The translations under genes and the position numbers were made by a program. Source: Apostichopus japonicus (taxonomy: Eukaryota > Echinodermata > Holothuroidea > Aspidochirotida > Stichopodidae). From it: a stretch of DNA of 64,000 bases. The notes below the pieces were generated by a model. That model was not told the origin of the DNA. It searched no databases and saw nothing but the letters and a program-made list of their open reading frames with translations. The stretch lies in assembly GCF_037975245.1 (NCBI RefSeq), contig NC_092577.1, positions 325,001 through 389,000 of the forward strand. The letters are read 5' to 3'. Position 1 is the stretch's first letter. The number at the start of each line of letters is the position of its first letter. This document shows positions 11,750 to 23,764 of this stretch, piece by piece.

Positions 11750-12311
11750 AGCGAAGCGAGCTGCTGTAATCTACAACAAGAAACACTGATTGGATGATTC
11801 TCTCATTGTATTGCATAAGTAGACTTTACTTATTTAGGAGTATTTATATCATTTCAGTTGAAAATTACCAACCTCCCTATTTTCCCCTTGTTCTCCCTAT
11901 TTTTGGCCATGAAAAATGTTATTCTCCCTATTTTGGGGTCAAACAGGTTAACAGGTTTGATTAAACACCAGCCAATAGAATCTTTAGTCCACAGAAGAAC
12001 TTATATTGTTGATGTCACAATGAGTAAGTCTGTAATATTCTCTAGGTACTAATATGAGTCATTTTCTCATTCATTTATTCATAACACATGGTAGTAGTTT
12101 ATTATGATACATATCTTAAAGTTAATTTATTCATATTGTGTCAAAATAAAATAACATAACTTATGATCCAAGAAATATGTGAGTGACTGAAAAGATATTT
12201 CAATGGGTTTTGTAATATAGTTGTATTAAAAATCAACCAATAGTATCTATACAGTTTAACATAGTTGCATAAAGAAGAAGTATGTGAGTTACTGAAGAGA
12301 TATTTCAATGC
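11750..12311. other. Unassigned spacer
   Basis: AT-rich. Contains a CTCCCTATTTT motif three times near 11872-11935. No gene recognised. Confidence 0.4.
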
Positions 12312-12317
12312 TTCAAG

Positions 12318-12480
12318 CTAGACGCTTTATTTCATAATGCTTCATTTCATAATGCTTCATTTCATAATGCTATGGGGGAATCTTCAAGCATAATGCTTCA
12401 TTTCATGTTTCAAGCATAATGCTTCATTTCATAATGTTTCAAGCATAATGCTTCATTTCATAATGCTTCATTTCATAATG
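12318..12480. repeat. 15-bp tandem repeat touching the NUDT19 copy 1 stop codon
   Basis: Units of GCTTCATTTCATAAT repeat with inserted TTCAAGCATAAT pieces. A segment at 12365-12385 (AATGCTATGGGGGAATCTTC) closely resembles the DNA across the stop codon of NUDT19 copy 1 at 12477-12497, so the array contains an extra copy of the end of the coding region. Confidence 0.85.
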
Positions 12481-12701
12481 CTATGAGGGTAATTCTTTCC
12501 ACTCATTTTCATTTCCAGAGAGTGGGCTTGGTAATCCATACGGTAGCTGAATATTACAGAATAAGGCAGTTGGTCTCATGTCATTTACATGTACCCTAAA
12601 GAGATTTTGACATCTCTCCTTGGCCTCTTCTCGAGTCTCATCCAATCGTCTCATCTGCTGATTTGTATTGTAGGTGACATCTGAAGGGTAAAGGTCATCC
12701 C
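12481..12701 (-). CDS. NUDT19: NUDT19 copy 1, coding exon 3
   Basis: The acceptor TTTGTAG/GG restores the frame as GDDLYPSD, which aligns with GDDCYP in copies 2 and 3. The exon ends EWKELPS and a TAG at 12483-12481, directly against the 15-bp repeat. Confidence 0.82.
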
Positions 12702-15700
12702 CTACAAATATAAATATAAGAGAATAAGAAATGCAAGGTTTACAAATGAAACACAACAATATTAAACAACATGCCTTAATAATAATAAATCACATTTATA
12801 TAGCGCCTAATACAAAATTTTCTAAGCACTTACCAAAGGAAAATAGAAACAAAAGACATCTTCACTTGTTAATTGTACATGGTTTTCTAATATATTGTTG
12901 TACCTCTTTGCCTATTGACCAACTTGTATGTACAGCAAAATCATTCTCTTATATTCCTCTTTGTTTAGCAACAGTTCAATATTACTGAGGATGTAATTAA
13001 GCATACAAAAACGTTTATTAAAACCAAATCCTGATATGATCTTTTGTGGATAAAATATCAATGTTAGAGTCTGATGTCTCATTTTAATGTATTTAAAATC
13101 TGAGTTAAAAGAATTTGCCATTTGAAATATCTGATTTCCTTAGTAATTAGGCCAGAGATGATTTACCTCGAACCATCATTTCTGATTTCGTTAGTAATTA
13201 GGCTAGAGATGATTTACACCTGAACCATCATTTCTGATTTCCTTAGTAATTAGGCCAGAGATGATTTACACTCATACCATCATTTCTGATTTCCTTAGTA
13301 ATTAGGCCAGAGATGATTTTCACCCAAACCATTATTTCTGATTTCCATAGTAATTAGGCCAGAGATTATTTACACCCAAACCCTCATTTCTAATTTCCTT
13401 AGTAATTAGGCCAGAGATGATTTACACCCCTACCATCATTTCTAATTTCCTTAGTAATTAGGCCAGAGATGATTTACACCCGAACCATTATTTCTGATTT
13501 CCTTAGTAATTAGGCCAGAGATGATTAACACCCCTACCATCATTTCTAATTTCCTTAGTAATTAGGCCAGAGATGATTTACACCCGAACCATTATTTCTG
13601 ATTTCCTTAGTAATTAGGCCAGAGATGATTTACACCCAAACCATCATTTCTGATTTCCTTAGTAATTAGGCCAGAGATGATTAACACCCCTACCATCATT
13701 TCTGATTTCCTTAGTAATTAGGCCAGAGATGATTTACACTCCTACCATCATTTCTGATTTCCTTAGTAATTAGGCCAGAGATGATTTACACCCGAACCAT
13801 CATTTCTGATTTCCTTAGTAATTAGGCCAGAGATGATTTACACCCGAACCATTATTTCTGATTTCCTTAGTAATTAGGCCAGAGATGATTAACACCCCTA
13901 CCATCATTTCTGATTTCCTTAGTAATTAGGCCAGAGATGATTTACACCCCTACCATCATTTCTGATTTCCTTAGTAATTAGGCCAGAGATGATTTACACC
14001 CGAACCATTATTTCTGATTTCCTTAGTAATTAGGCCAGAGATGATTAACACCCCTACCATCATTTCTGATTTCCTTAGTAATTAGGCCAGAGATGATTTA
14101 CACCCGAACCATCATTTCTGATTTCCTTAGTAATTAGGCCAGAGATGATTTACACCCGAACCATTATTTCTGATTTCCTTAGTAATTAGGCCAGAGATGA
14201 TTAACACCCCTACCATCATTTCTGATTTCCTTAGTAATTAGGCCAGAGATGATTTACACTCCTACCATCATTTCTGATTTCCTTAGTAATTAGGCCAGAG
14301 ATGATTAACACCCCTACCATCATTTCTGATTTCCTTAGTAATTAGGCCAGAGATGATTTACACCCGAACCATTATTTCTGATTTCCTTAGTAATTAGGCC
14401 AGAGATGATTTACACCCAAACCATCATTTCTGATTTCCTTAGTAATTAGGCCAGAGATGATTTACACCCGAACCATCATTTCTGATTTCCTTAGTAATTA
14501 GGCCAGAGATGATTTACACTCCTACCATCATTTCTGATTTCCTTAGTAATTAGGCCAGAGATGATTTACACCCAAACCATTATTTCTGATTTCCATAGTA
14601 ATTAGGCCAGAGATGATTTACACCCGAACCATCATTTCTAATTTCCTTAGTAATTAGGCCAGAGATGATTTACACCCAAACCATCATTTCTGATTTCCTT
14701 AGTAATTAGGCCAGAGATGATTTACACCCGAACCATTATTTCTGATTTCCTTAGTAATTAGGCCAGAGATGATTAACACCCCTACCATCATTTCTGATTT
14801 CCTTAGTAATTAGGCCAGAGATGATTTACACCCCTATCATCATTTCTGATTTCCTTAGTAATTAGGCCAGAGATGATTTTCACCCAAACCATCATTTCTG
14901 ATTTCCTTAGTAATTAGGCCAGAGATGATTTACACCCCTACCATTATTTCTGATTTCCTTAGTAATTAGGCCAGAGATGATTTACACCTGAACCATTATT
15001 TCTGATTTCCATAGTAATTAGGCCAGAGATGATTAACACCCCTACCATCATTTCTGATTTCCTTAGTAATTAGGCCAGAGATGATTTTCACCCAAACCAT
15101 CATTTCTGATTTCCTTAGTAATTAGGCCAGAGATGATTTTCACCCAAACCATCATTTCTGATTTCCATAGTAATTAGGCCAGAGATGATTAACACCCCTA
15201 CCATCATTTCTGATTTCCTTAGTAATTAGGCCAGAGATGATTTTCACCCAAACCATCATTTCTGATTTCCTTAGTAATTAGGCCAGAGATGATTTTCACC
15301 CAAACCATCATTTCTGATTTCCTTAGTAATTAGGCCAGAGATGATTTTCACCCAAACCATCATTTCTGATTTCCTTAGTAATTAGGCCAGAGATGATTTT
15401 CACCCAAACCATCATTTCTGATTTCCTTAGTAATTAGGCCAGAGATGATTTTCACCCAAACCATCATTTCTGATTTCCATAGTAATTAGGCCAGAGATGA
15501 TTAACACCCCTACCATCATTTCTGATTTCCTTAGTAATTAGGCCAGAGATGATTTACACCCGAACCATCATTTCTGATTTCCTTAGTAATTAGGCCAGAG
15601 ATTATTTACACCCAAATCATAATTTCTGATTTCCTTAGTAATTAGGCCAGAGATGATTTACACCCGAACCATTATTTCTGATTTCCTTAGTAATTAGGCC

Positions 15701-18700
15701 AGAGATGATTAACACCCCTACCATCATTTCTGATTTCCTTAGTAATTAGGCCAGAGATGATTTTCACCCAAACCATCATTTCTGATTTCCTTAGTAATTA
15801 GGCCAGAGATGATTTACACCCCTACCATTATTTCTGATTTCCTTAGTAATTAGGCCAGAGATGATTTACACCTGAACCATTATTTCTGATTTCCATAGTA
15901 ATTAGGCCAGAGATGATTAACACCCCTACCATCATTTCTGATTTCCTTAGTAATTAGGCCAGAGATGATTTACACCCAAATCATAATTTCTGATTTCCTT
16001 AGTAATTAGGCCAGAGATGATTTACACCCGAACCATCATTTCTGATTTCCTTAGTAATTAGGCCAGAGATTATTTACACCCAAATCATAATTTCTGATTT
16101 CCTTAGTAATTAGGCCAGAGATGATTAACACCCCTATCATCATTTCTACTCTGTATCCTCAGAACACATCTTTATAAGTCACAAAATTGACATCTTATGA
16201 TGTGCAACTGAAACAGGAAAGTAATTACTAGATACCTGGAAGGGTGATTAATAAACCATCTTTGGCGATGAAAGGGATGGGCATCCAATCATCTGTTCCA
16301 AGCAGTTGCTTTTTTGTTGCATATTCATGTAGTTCCTGTAAATCTGGAAACTTCTGAAGACTTGAGGCTTGAATCAACTGAGGTGGCTCCAGAGTGAATT
16401 CATGTTGTCCAAATCGTTTCAGAATATCAATTGGACTGCTCCACTGAAAGTAAAACAAACATCAATGTTAATGTTAATATGATGATTAACAGAGATACTG
16501 TAGATCTTATGAAATGCTACATTTCCTAGCGAGATTATCATGAACTAAGCAAACATGTTGAGAAAGTGAAGCACATAAATGAAGTCCACTACAGTATAGT
16601 TCACTATGAGAGTGTACAGTATAGTTCACTGTGAGAGTGTACAGTAAAGTTCACTATGAGAGTGTACAGTATAGTTCACTATTAGAGTGTGTAGTATAGT
16701 TCACTGTAAGAGTTAACAGTATTGTTCACTATGACCATGTACAGTATAGCTCACTATGAGAGTGTACAGCATAGTTCACTATGAGAGTGTACGGTATTGT
16801 TCACTATGACCATGTACAGTATAGCTCACTATGAGAGTGAACAGTATAGTTCACTATGAGAGTGTACAGTATAGTTCAGTATGACAGTGTACAGCATAGT
16901 TCACTATTAGAGTGTGTAGTATAGTTCACTGTAAGAGTGAACAGTATAGTTTACTATTAGAGTGTACAGTATAGTCCACTGTGAGAGTGTACAGTATAGT
17001 TCACTATGAGAGTGTACAGTAAAGTTCACTATGAGAGTGTACAGCATAGTTCACTATGAGAGTGTACGGTATTGTTCACTATGACCATGTACAGTATAGC
17101 TCACTATAAGAGTGAACAGTATAGTCCACTGTGAGAGTGTACAGTATAGTTCACTATGACAGTGTACAGTATAGTTCACTATTAGAGTGTGTAGTATAGT
17201 TCACTGTAAGAGTGAACAGTATTGTTCACTATGACCATGTACAGTATAGTTCACTATGAGAGTGTACAGCATAGTTCACTATGAGAGTGTACAGCATAGT
17301 TCACTATGAGAGTGTACAGCATAGTCCACTGTGAGAGTGTACAGTATAGCTCACTATGAGAGTGTACAGTTTAGTTCACTATGAGAGTGTACAGTATAGT
17401 TCACTATGAGAGTGTACAGTATAGTTCACTGTGAGAGTGAACAGTATAGTTCACTGTGAGAGTGTACAGTATAGTTCAGTGAGAGTGAACAGTATAGTTC
17501 ACTGTGAGAGTGAACAGTATAGTTCACTATGAGAGTGTACAGTATAGTCCACTGTGAGAGTGTACAGTATAGTCCAATATGAGAGTGTACAGCATAGTCC
17601 ACTATGAAGGTGTACAGTATAGTTCACTGTGAGAGTGTACAGTATAGTCCACTGTGAGAGTGTACAGTATAGTTCAGTGAGAGTGAACAGTATAGTTCAC
17701 TGTGAGAGTGAACAGTATAGTTCACTATGAGAGTGTACAGTATAGTCCACTGTGAGAGTGTACAGTATAGTCCAATATGAGAGTGTACAGCATAGTCCAC
17801 TATGAAGGTGTACAGTATAGTTCACTGTGAGAGTGAACAGTATAGTTCACTGTGAGAGTGAACAGTATAGTTCACTATGAGAGTGTACAGTATAGTCCAC
17901 TGTGAGAGTGTACAGTATAGTCCAATATGAGAGTGTACAGCATAGTCCACTATGAAGGTGTACAGTATAGTTCACTGTGAGAGTGTACAGTATAGTCCAC
18001 TGTGAGAGTGTACAGTATAGTTCAGTGAGAGTGAACAGTATAGTTCACTGTGAGAGTGAACAGTATAGTTCACTATGAGAGTGTACAGTATAGTCCACTG
18101 TGAGAGTGTACAGTATAGTCCAATATGAGAGTGTACAGCATAGTCCACTATGAAGGTGTACAGTATAGTTCACTGTGAGAGTGAACAGTATAGTTCACTG
18201 TGAGAGTGAACAGTATAGTTCACTATGAGAGTGTACAGTATAGTCCACTGTGAGAGTGTACAGTATAGTCCAATATGAGAGTGTACAGCATAGTCCACTA
18301 TGAAGGTGTACAGTATAGTTCACTGTGAGAGTGTACAGTATAGTCCACTGTGAGAGTGTACAGTATAGTTCAGTGAGAGTGAACAGTATAGTTCACTGTG
18401 AGAGTGAACAGTATAGTTCACTATGAGAGTGTACAGTATAGTCCACTGTGAGAGTGTACAGTATAGTCCAATATGAGAGTGTACAGCATAGTCCACTATG
18501 AAGGTGTACAGTATAGTTCACTGTGAGAGTGTACAGTATAGTCCACTGTGAGAGTGTACAGTATAGTTCACTATGAGAGTGTACAGTATAGTTCAATATG
18601 AGAGTACAGTATAGTTCACTATGAGAGTGTACAGTATAGTTCACTATGAGAGTGTACAGTATAGTTCACTGTAAGAGTGTACAGTATTGTTCACTCTGAG

Positions 18701-20055
18701 AGTGTACAGTATTGTTCACTATGAGAGTGTACAATATAGTTCACTATGAGAGTGTACAGCATAGTCCACTATGAGAGTGTACAGTATAGTTCACTGTGAG
18801 AGTGTACAGCATAGTTCACTATGAGAGTGTACAGTATAGTTCACTGTGAAAGTGTACAGTATAGTTCACTATGAGGTGTACAGTATAGTTCACTGTAAGA
18901 GTGTACAGTACTGTTCACTATGAGAGTGTACAGCATAGTTCACTATGAGAGTGTACAGTATAGTTCACTCTGACAGTGTACAGTATAGTCCGCTATGAGA
19001 GTGTACAGTATAGTCCACTATGAGAGTGTACAGTATAGTCCACAATGCCTAGAACCAGTATGGTGATATCTGTGTGTTATACTACATCTGTATGCTGGAG
19101 TATCCATTCAAGAGAGTGCTGCCACTTTGATCTGGAATTTAACAAATTACAATGTAAAGGAAGACAACTTGCAGTTGTAAATTAAGTCCATAAAAAAACT
19201 TAATTTTTAACTTGATCTCTAAAGTGGACCAAATCTGAGGCATTGTAGATTTACTTAGAACAAGACCTTTTGATATGATATATGTCAAACTTATTCCCAC
19301 CCCCCTCCCCCCCTGCCCGATCAGGCCACCCTCAAATGCCCACTGATTTTGAAAATTAGTTAAAACTTTACCTCAGTTTTTACCATCTCTACATCATCTA
19401 TGTGTACAGCTGGAGGAATGTCCATTGCACAGAGGTAGAACATTGTATCATAGCGCTTCTTCAGGAACTGCGGAGTGAGAATGTGAAACCACTCTCGGAG
19501 AGACCATATGTCTGGTACTGCCTTCAGCTCATGACAAAGATCTATAAATGAGGACCCATCATTATGAACCCTTTTCTGCCAGTCCCTTAAATCTGCCTTA
19601 CTCAGTCCACCATGGTAACAAGAGGCCATTGTGTTGGACTCATTCGGGCTATGTTGTTGACTTAGGATGAGTACCCCACTCTCCTCAAACGTCTCCCTAA
19701 GAGCACATATTCTGAATGCTACATCACTGGGTAACCCTCTTTCATTCCTGCTCACTGTTACAGGCCATGGCCTTGGCTTTCCCTGTAGGTCAGGTAAATC
19801 AAGGTTATTAGAACTAACACCAACATATTTAAATACTTCCAACCACTTGTGACTAAAGTCTGATGAATCAATCACGCCACCAGGGAAGACATGAGCACTT
19901 GCAAAAGCAGTCTTCCTTTGTCTCTTCAGGAGCAAAAGCTGATAGTTGCAGGGTTTCTTGTCAGTACTTGGCCGAGCTGGAGCAGCAACTCTTGCATGTT
20001 TGGCAGCAATAATAAGAGAGGCTGCTTCTTTCCATTGCTTCAATGAACGTGACAT
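12481..20055 (-). CDS. NUDT19: NUDT19-like CoA/acyl-CoA diphosphohydrolase, copy 1 (3 exons)
   Basis: NUDT19 enzymes hydrolyse CoA and acyl-CoA to 3',5'-ADP and (acyl-)phosphopantetheine, normally in peroxisomes. Coding exons are 20055-19372, 16443-16236 and 12701-12481, giving 370 residues, close to the roughly 375 of vertebrate NUDT19. Domain marks in order: WKEAASLIIAA, HVFPGGVIDSSDFSHKWLEV (the CoA-type FPGG motif), and RETFEESG, the core of the Nudix box with its metal-binding glutamates intact. Exon 2 has the family PPQ motif. The start is the ATG at 20055; the codon before it is GTG and is not needed. No stop or frameshift is seen, so the gene looks functional. Odd points: both introns are filled with minisatellites, and the C-terminus is WKELPS with no peroxisomal signal, unlike copy 3. 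Confidence 0.85.
12776..12850. repeat. Dispersed-repeat-like segment in NUDT19 copy 1 intron 2
   Basis: An AATAATAATAAAT run followed by TTTATATAGCGCCTAATACA and CTAAGCACTTACC resembles a short interspersed sequence common in marine animal genomes. This identification is from memory of the pattern and is tentative. Confidence 0.4.
13125..16150. repeat. 52-bp minisatellite, about 58 copies
   Basis: The unit, from one TTTCTGATTTCC to the next, is exactly 52 bp and contains CTTAGTAATTAGGCCAGAGA. Most variation lies in one window after GATGATT (TACACCCGAACC, AACACCCCTACC, TTCACCCAAACC), so units fall into a few discrete types. The array fills most of intron 2 of NUDT19 copy 1 and adds about 3 kb. 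Confidence 0.97.
16236..16443 (-). CDS. NUDT19: NUDT19 copy 1, coding exon 2
   Basis: 208 nt, the same length as exon 2 of both paralogues. The acceptor is CTTTCAG/TGG and the donor TTCCAG/GTATCT, with phase 1 out. It encodes WSSPIDI through TLPG and includes EPPQLIQ. It lies between a 3.0-kb 52-bp array and a 2.4-kb 25-bp array. Confidence 0.85.
16585..19045. repeat. 25-bp minisatellite with a 348-bp higher-order repeat
   Basis: The basic unit is close to TACAGTATAGTTCACTATGA plus GAGTG, 25 bp, about 98 copies, filling most of intron 1 of NUDT19 copy 1. Between about 17465 and 18540 the units form a higher-order repeat. A marker beginning AGCATAGTCCACTATGAAGG occurs at 17591, 17789, 17939, 18137, 18287 and 18485, with alternating spacings of 198 and 150 bp. 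A short-unit marker, TTCAGTGAGAGTGAAC, occurs at 17673, 18021 and 18369. Both give a 348-bp period. Confidence 0.95.
19372..20055 (-). CDS. NUDT19: NUDT19 copy 1, coding exon 1
   Basis: Encodes 228 residues, including the whole Nudix core. The donor at 19372/19371 reads CTGAG/GTAAAG and leaves phase 0, exactly as in copies 2 and 3. Confidence 0.85.
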
Positions 20056-20500
20056 CACAGCTACCTGTATACAGTTTATCTGAAAGGAAAGTAACTTTAA
20101 TAATTGTGTGGTACAGTAATAGAGCTTACTACAGTGTGCAGTATCTACACATCACAGCTATACAGTGTATCTGAAAGGAAGGTAACTTCAATAATTGTGT
20201 GATACATCACTTGAGCTTACTACAGTGTGCAGTATCTACACATCACAGCTATACAGTTTATCTGAAAGGAGGGTAACTTCAATAATTGTGTGATACAGTC
20301 ATAGAGCTTACTACAGTGTGCAGTATCTACACATCACAGCTATACAGTGTATCTGAAAGGAAGGTAACTTCAATAATTGTGTGATACATCACTTGAGCTT
20401 ACTACAGTGTGCAGTATCTACACATCACAGCTATACAGTGTATCTGAAAGGAGGGTAACTTCAATAATTGTTTGACCCAGCAGTAAAGCATACTGTGTGC
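20053..20500. repeat. 91-bp tandem repeat over the 5' end of NUDT19 copy 1
   Basis: The segment beginning ATCACAGCTATACAG recurs at 20151, 20242, 20333 and 20424, each 91 bp apart. A related first unit at 20053 includes the start codon. Any 5' untranslated sequence or promoter here must lie in or beyond the array. Confidence 0.92.
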
Positions 20501-20924
20501 TCAGTATCTACTGCTATCTGATAGTGTTGATACTCAATATCGGACAACTTGTTTTTATCTAACAGTGCTTCTATAAACACACTTGTTAACAAACTATGTT
20601 TGTTTAATCAATGCACAATATAATTATACAATAGTTATACTGTAGGCATTATCTACAACCAACTACACGGTACATAACACACGTTTTACACACACAGTTA
20701 AGAATCTCAGGACTGTATGAGAAAATAGATAATTAGTTATATGATAACCTGATATATGTGTGCATTCCAAGGGTTCAATCAACAGTCCAAGGTATGTTTT
20801 AGAGCTTACAACCATCCATATGAAACCATATTAATGCTATGCCATGAGCTTAGTGTGATGCCAACTGTAACAACTTTATAGTAGATATGCACAAGTGTTG
20901 AAGAACAATGACATATGTACACTG

Positions 20925-23755
20925 ATCCATGCAGACCTGTACAGACTGATACATACAGACCTGTACAGATTGATACATACAAACCTGTACAGATTGATAC
21001 ATACAAACCTGTACAGACCGATCCATACAAACCTGTACAGACTGATCCAAACAAACCTGTACAGACTAATACATACTGTACCTGTACAGATTGATCCATA
21101 CAAGATTGATACATACAAACCTGTACAGATTGATCCATACAAACCTGTACAGATTGATACATACAAACCTGTAAGGATTGATCCATACAAAACTGTACAG
21201 ATTGATACATACAAACCTGAACAGATTGATCCATACAAACCTGTACAGATTGATCCATACAAACCTGTACAGATTGATACATACAAACCTGTAACCTGGA
21301 TTGATCCATACAAAACTGTACAGATTGATCCAAACAAACCTGTACAGACTGATCCATACAAACCTTACAGATTGATACAAACCTGTAAGGATTGATCCAT
21401 ACAAACCTGTACAGACTAATACATACTGTACCTGTACAGATTGATCCATACAAGATTGATACATACAAACCTGTAAGGATTGATCCATACAAACCTGTAC
21501 AGATTGATCCATACAAACCTGTAACCTGGATTGATCCATACAAAACTGTACAGATTGATCCAAACAAACCTGTACAGATTGATACATACAAACCTGTACA
21601 GATTGATCCATACAAACCTGTACAGATTGATACATACAAACCTGTACAGACTAATACATACTGTACCTGTACAGATTGATCCATACAAGATTGATACATA
21701 CAAACCTGTACAGATTGATCCATACAAACCTGTACAGATTGATCCATACAAACCTGTAACCTGGATTGATCCATACAAAACTGTACAGATTGATCCAAAC
21801 AAACCTGTACAGATTGATACATACAAACCTGTACAGATTGATCCATACAAACCTGTACAGATTGATACATACAAACCTGTACAGATTGATACATACAAAC
21901 CTGTACAGATTTATCCATACAAACCTGTACAGATTGATACATACAGACCTGTACAGATTGATACATACAAACCTGTACAGATTGATACATACAAACCTGT
22001 ACAGATTGCTCCATACAAACCTGTACAGATTGCTCCATACAAACCTGTACAGATTGATACATACAAACCTGTACAGATTGATCCATACAAACCTGTACAG
22101 ATTGATCCATACAAACCTGTACAGATTGATCCATACAAACCTGTACAGATTGATACATACAAACCTGTACAGATTGATCCATACAAACCTGTACAGATTG
22201 ATACATACAAACCTGTACAGATTTATCCATACAAACCTATACAGATTGATACATACAGACCTGTACAGATTGCTCCATACAAACCTGTACAGATTGCTCC
22301 ATACAAACCTGTACAGATTGATCCATACAAACCTGTACAGATTGATCCATACAAACCTGTACAGACTGATCCATGCAGACCTGTACAGACCGATCCATAC
22401 AAACCTGTACAGACTGATCCAAACAAACCTGTACAGACTAATACATACTGTACCTGTACAGATTGATCCATACAAGATTGATACATACAAACCTGTACAG
22501 ATTGATCCATACAAACCTGTACAGATTGACACATACAAACCTGTAAGGATTGATCCATACAAAACTGTACAGATTGATACATACAAACCTGTACAGATTG
22601 ATCCATACAAACCTGTACAGATTGATCCATACAAACCTGTACAGATTGATACATACAAACCTGTAACCTGGATTGATCCATACAAAACTGTACAGATTGA
22701 TCCAAACAAACCTGTACAGATTGATACATACAAACCTTACAGATTGATACAAACCTGTAAGGATTGATCCATACAAACCTGTACAGACTAATACATACTG
22801 TACCTGTACAGATTGATCCATACAAGATTGATCCATACAAACCTGTACAGATTGATCCATACAAACCTGTACAGATTGATACATACAAACCTGTAAGGAT
22901 TGATCCATACAAAACTGTACAGATTGATACATACCAACCTGTACAGATTGATCCATACAAACCTGTACAGATTGATCCATACAAACCTGTACAGATTGAT
23001 ACATACAAACCTGTAACCTGGATTGATCCATACAAAACTGTACAGATTGATCCAAACAAACCTGTACAGATTGATCCATACAAACCTTACAGATTGATAC
23101 AAACCTGTAAGGATTGATCCATACAAACCTGTACAGACTAATACATACTGTACCTGTACAGATTGATCCATACAAGATTGATACATACAAACCTGTACAG
23201 ATTGATCCATACAAACCTGTACAGATTGATACATACAAACCTGTAAGGATTGATCCATACAAAACTGTACAGATTGATACATACAAACCTGTACAGATTG
23301 ATCCATACAAACCTGTACAGATTGATCCACACAAACCTGCACAGATTGATACATACAAACCTGTAACCTGGATTGATCCATACAAAACTGTACAGATTGA
23401 TCCAAACAAACCTGCACAGACTGATCCATACAAACCTGTACAGATTGATCCATACAAACCTGTAAGGATTGATCCATACAAACCTGTACAGACTGATCCA
23501 TGCAGACCTGTACAGACTGATCCATGCAGACCTGTACAGACTGATCCATACAAACCTGTACAGATTGATCCATACAAACCTGTACAGATTGATACATACA
23601 AACCTGTACAGATTGATCCATACAAACCTGTACAGATTGATCCATACAAACCTGTACAGATTGATACATACAAACCTGTACAGATTGATACAAACCTGTA
23701 AGGATTGATCCATACAAACCTGTACAGACTGATCCATACAGATTGATCCATACAG
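20925..23755. repeat. 24-bp minisatellite with a 350-bp higher-order repeat
   Basis: The unit is about TGTACAGATTGATCCATACA plus AACC, 24 bp, with about 118 copies upstream of NUDT19 copy 1. A rare marker, CTAATACATACTGTACCTG, occurs at 21066, 21416, 21651, 22438, 22788 and 23138; several of the intervals are exactly 350 bp. A second marker (AACCTTACAGATTGATACA) at 22733 and 23083 also gives 350. Because 24 is a multiple of three and the unit lacks stops in most frames, very long overlapping open frames occur on both strands; they are artefacts. Confidence 0.96.
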
Positions 23756-23764
23756 ACCGGTAAT

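Noticed and set aside
13125-16150. Possible CRISPR array
   Set aside because: Units are contiguous 52-bp tandem repeats with shared variants and no unique spacers, in animal intronic DNA.
20806-22733. Very long open frames (up to 474 codons) on both strands
   Set aside because: They are produced by the 24-bp unit, which is a multiple of three and lacks stops; frames overlap in both directions with no splice or start context.
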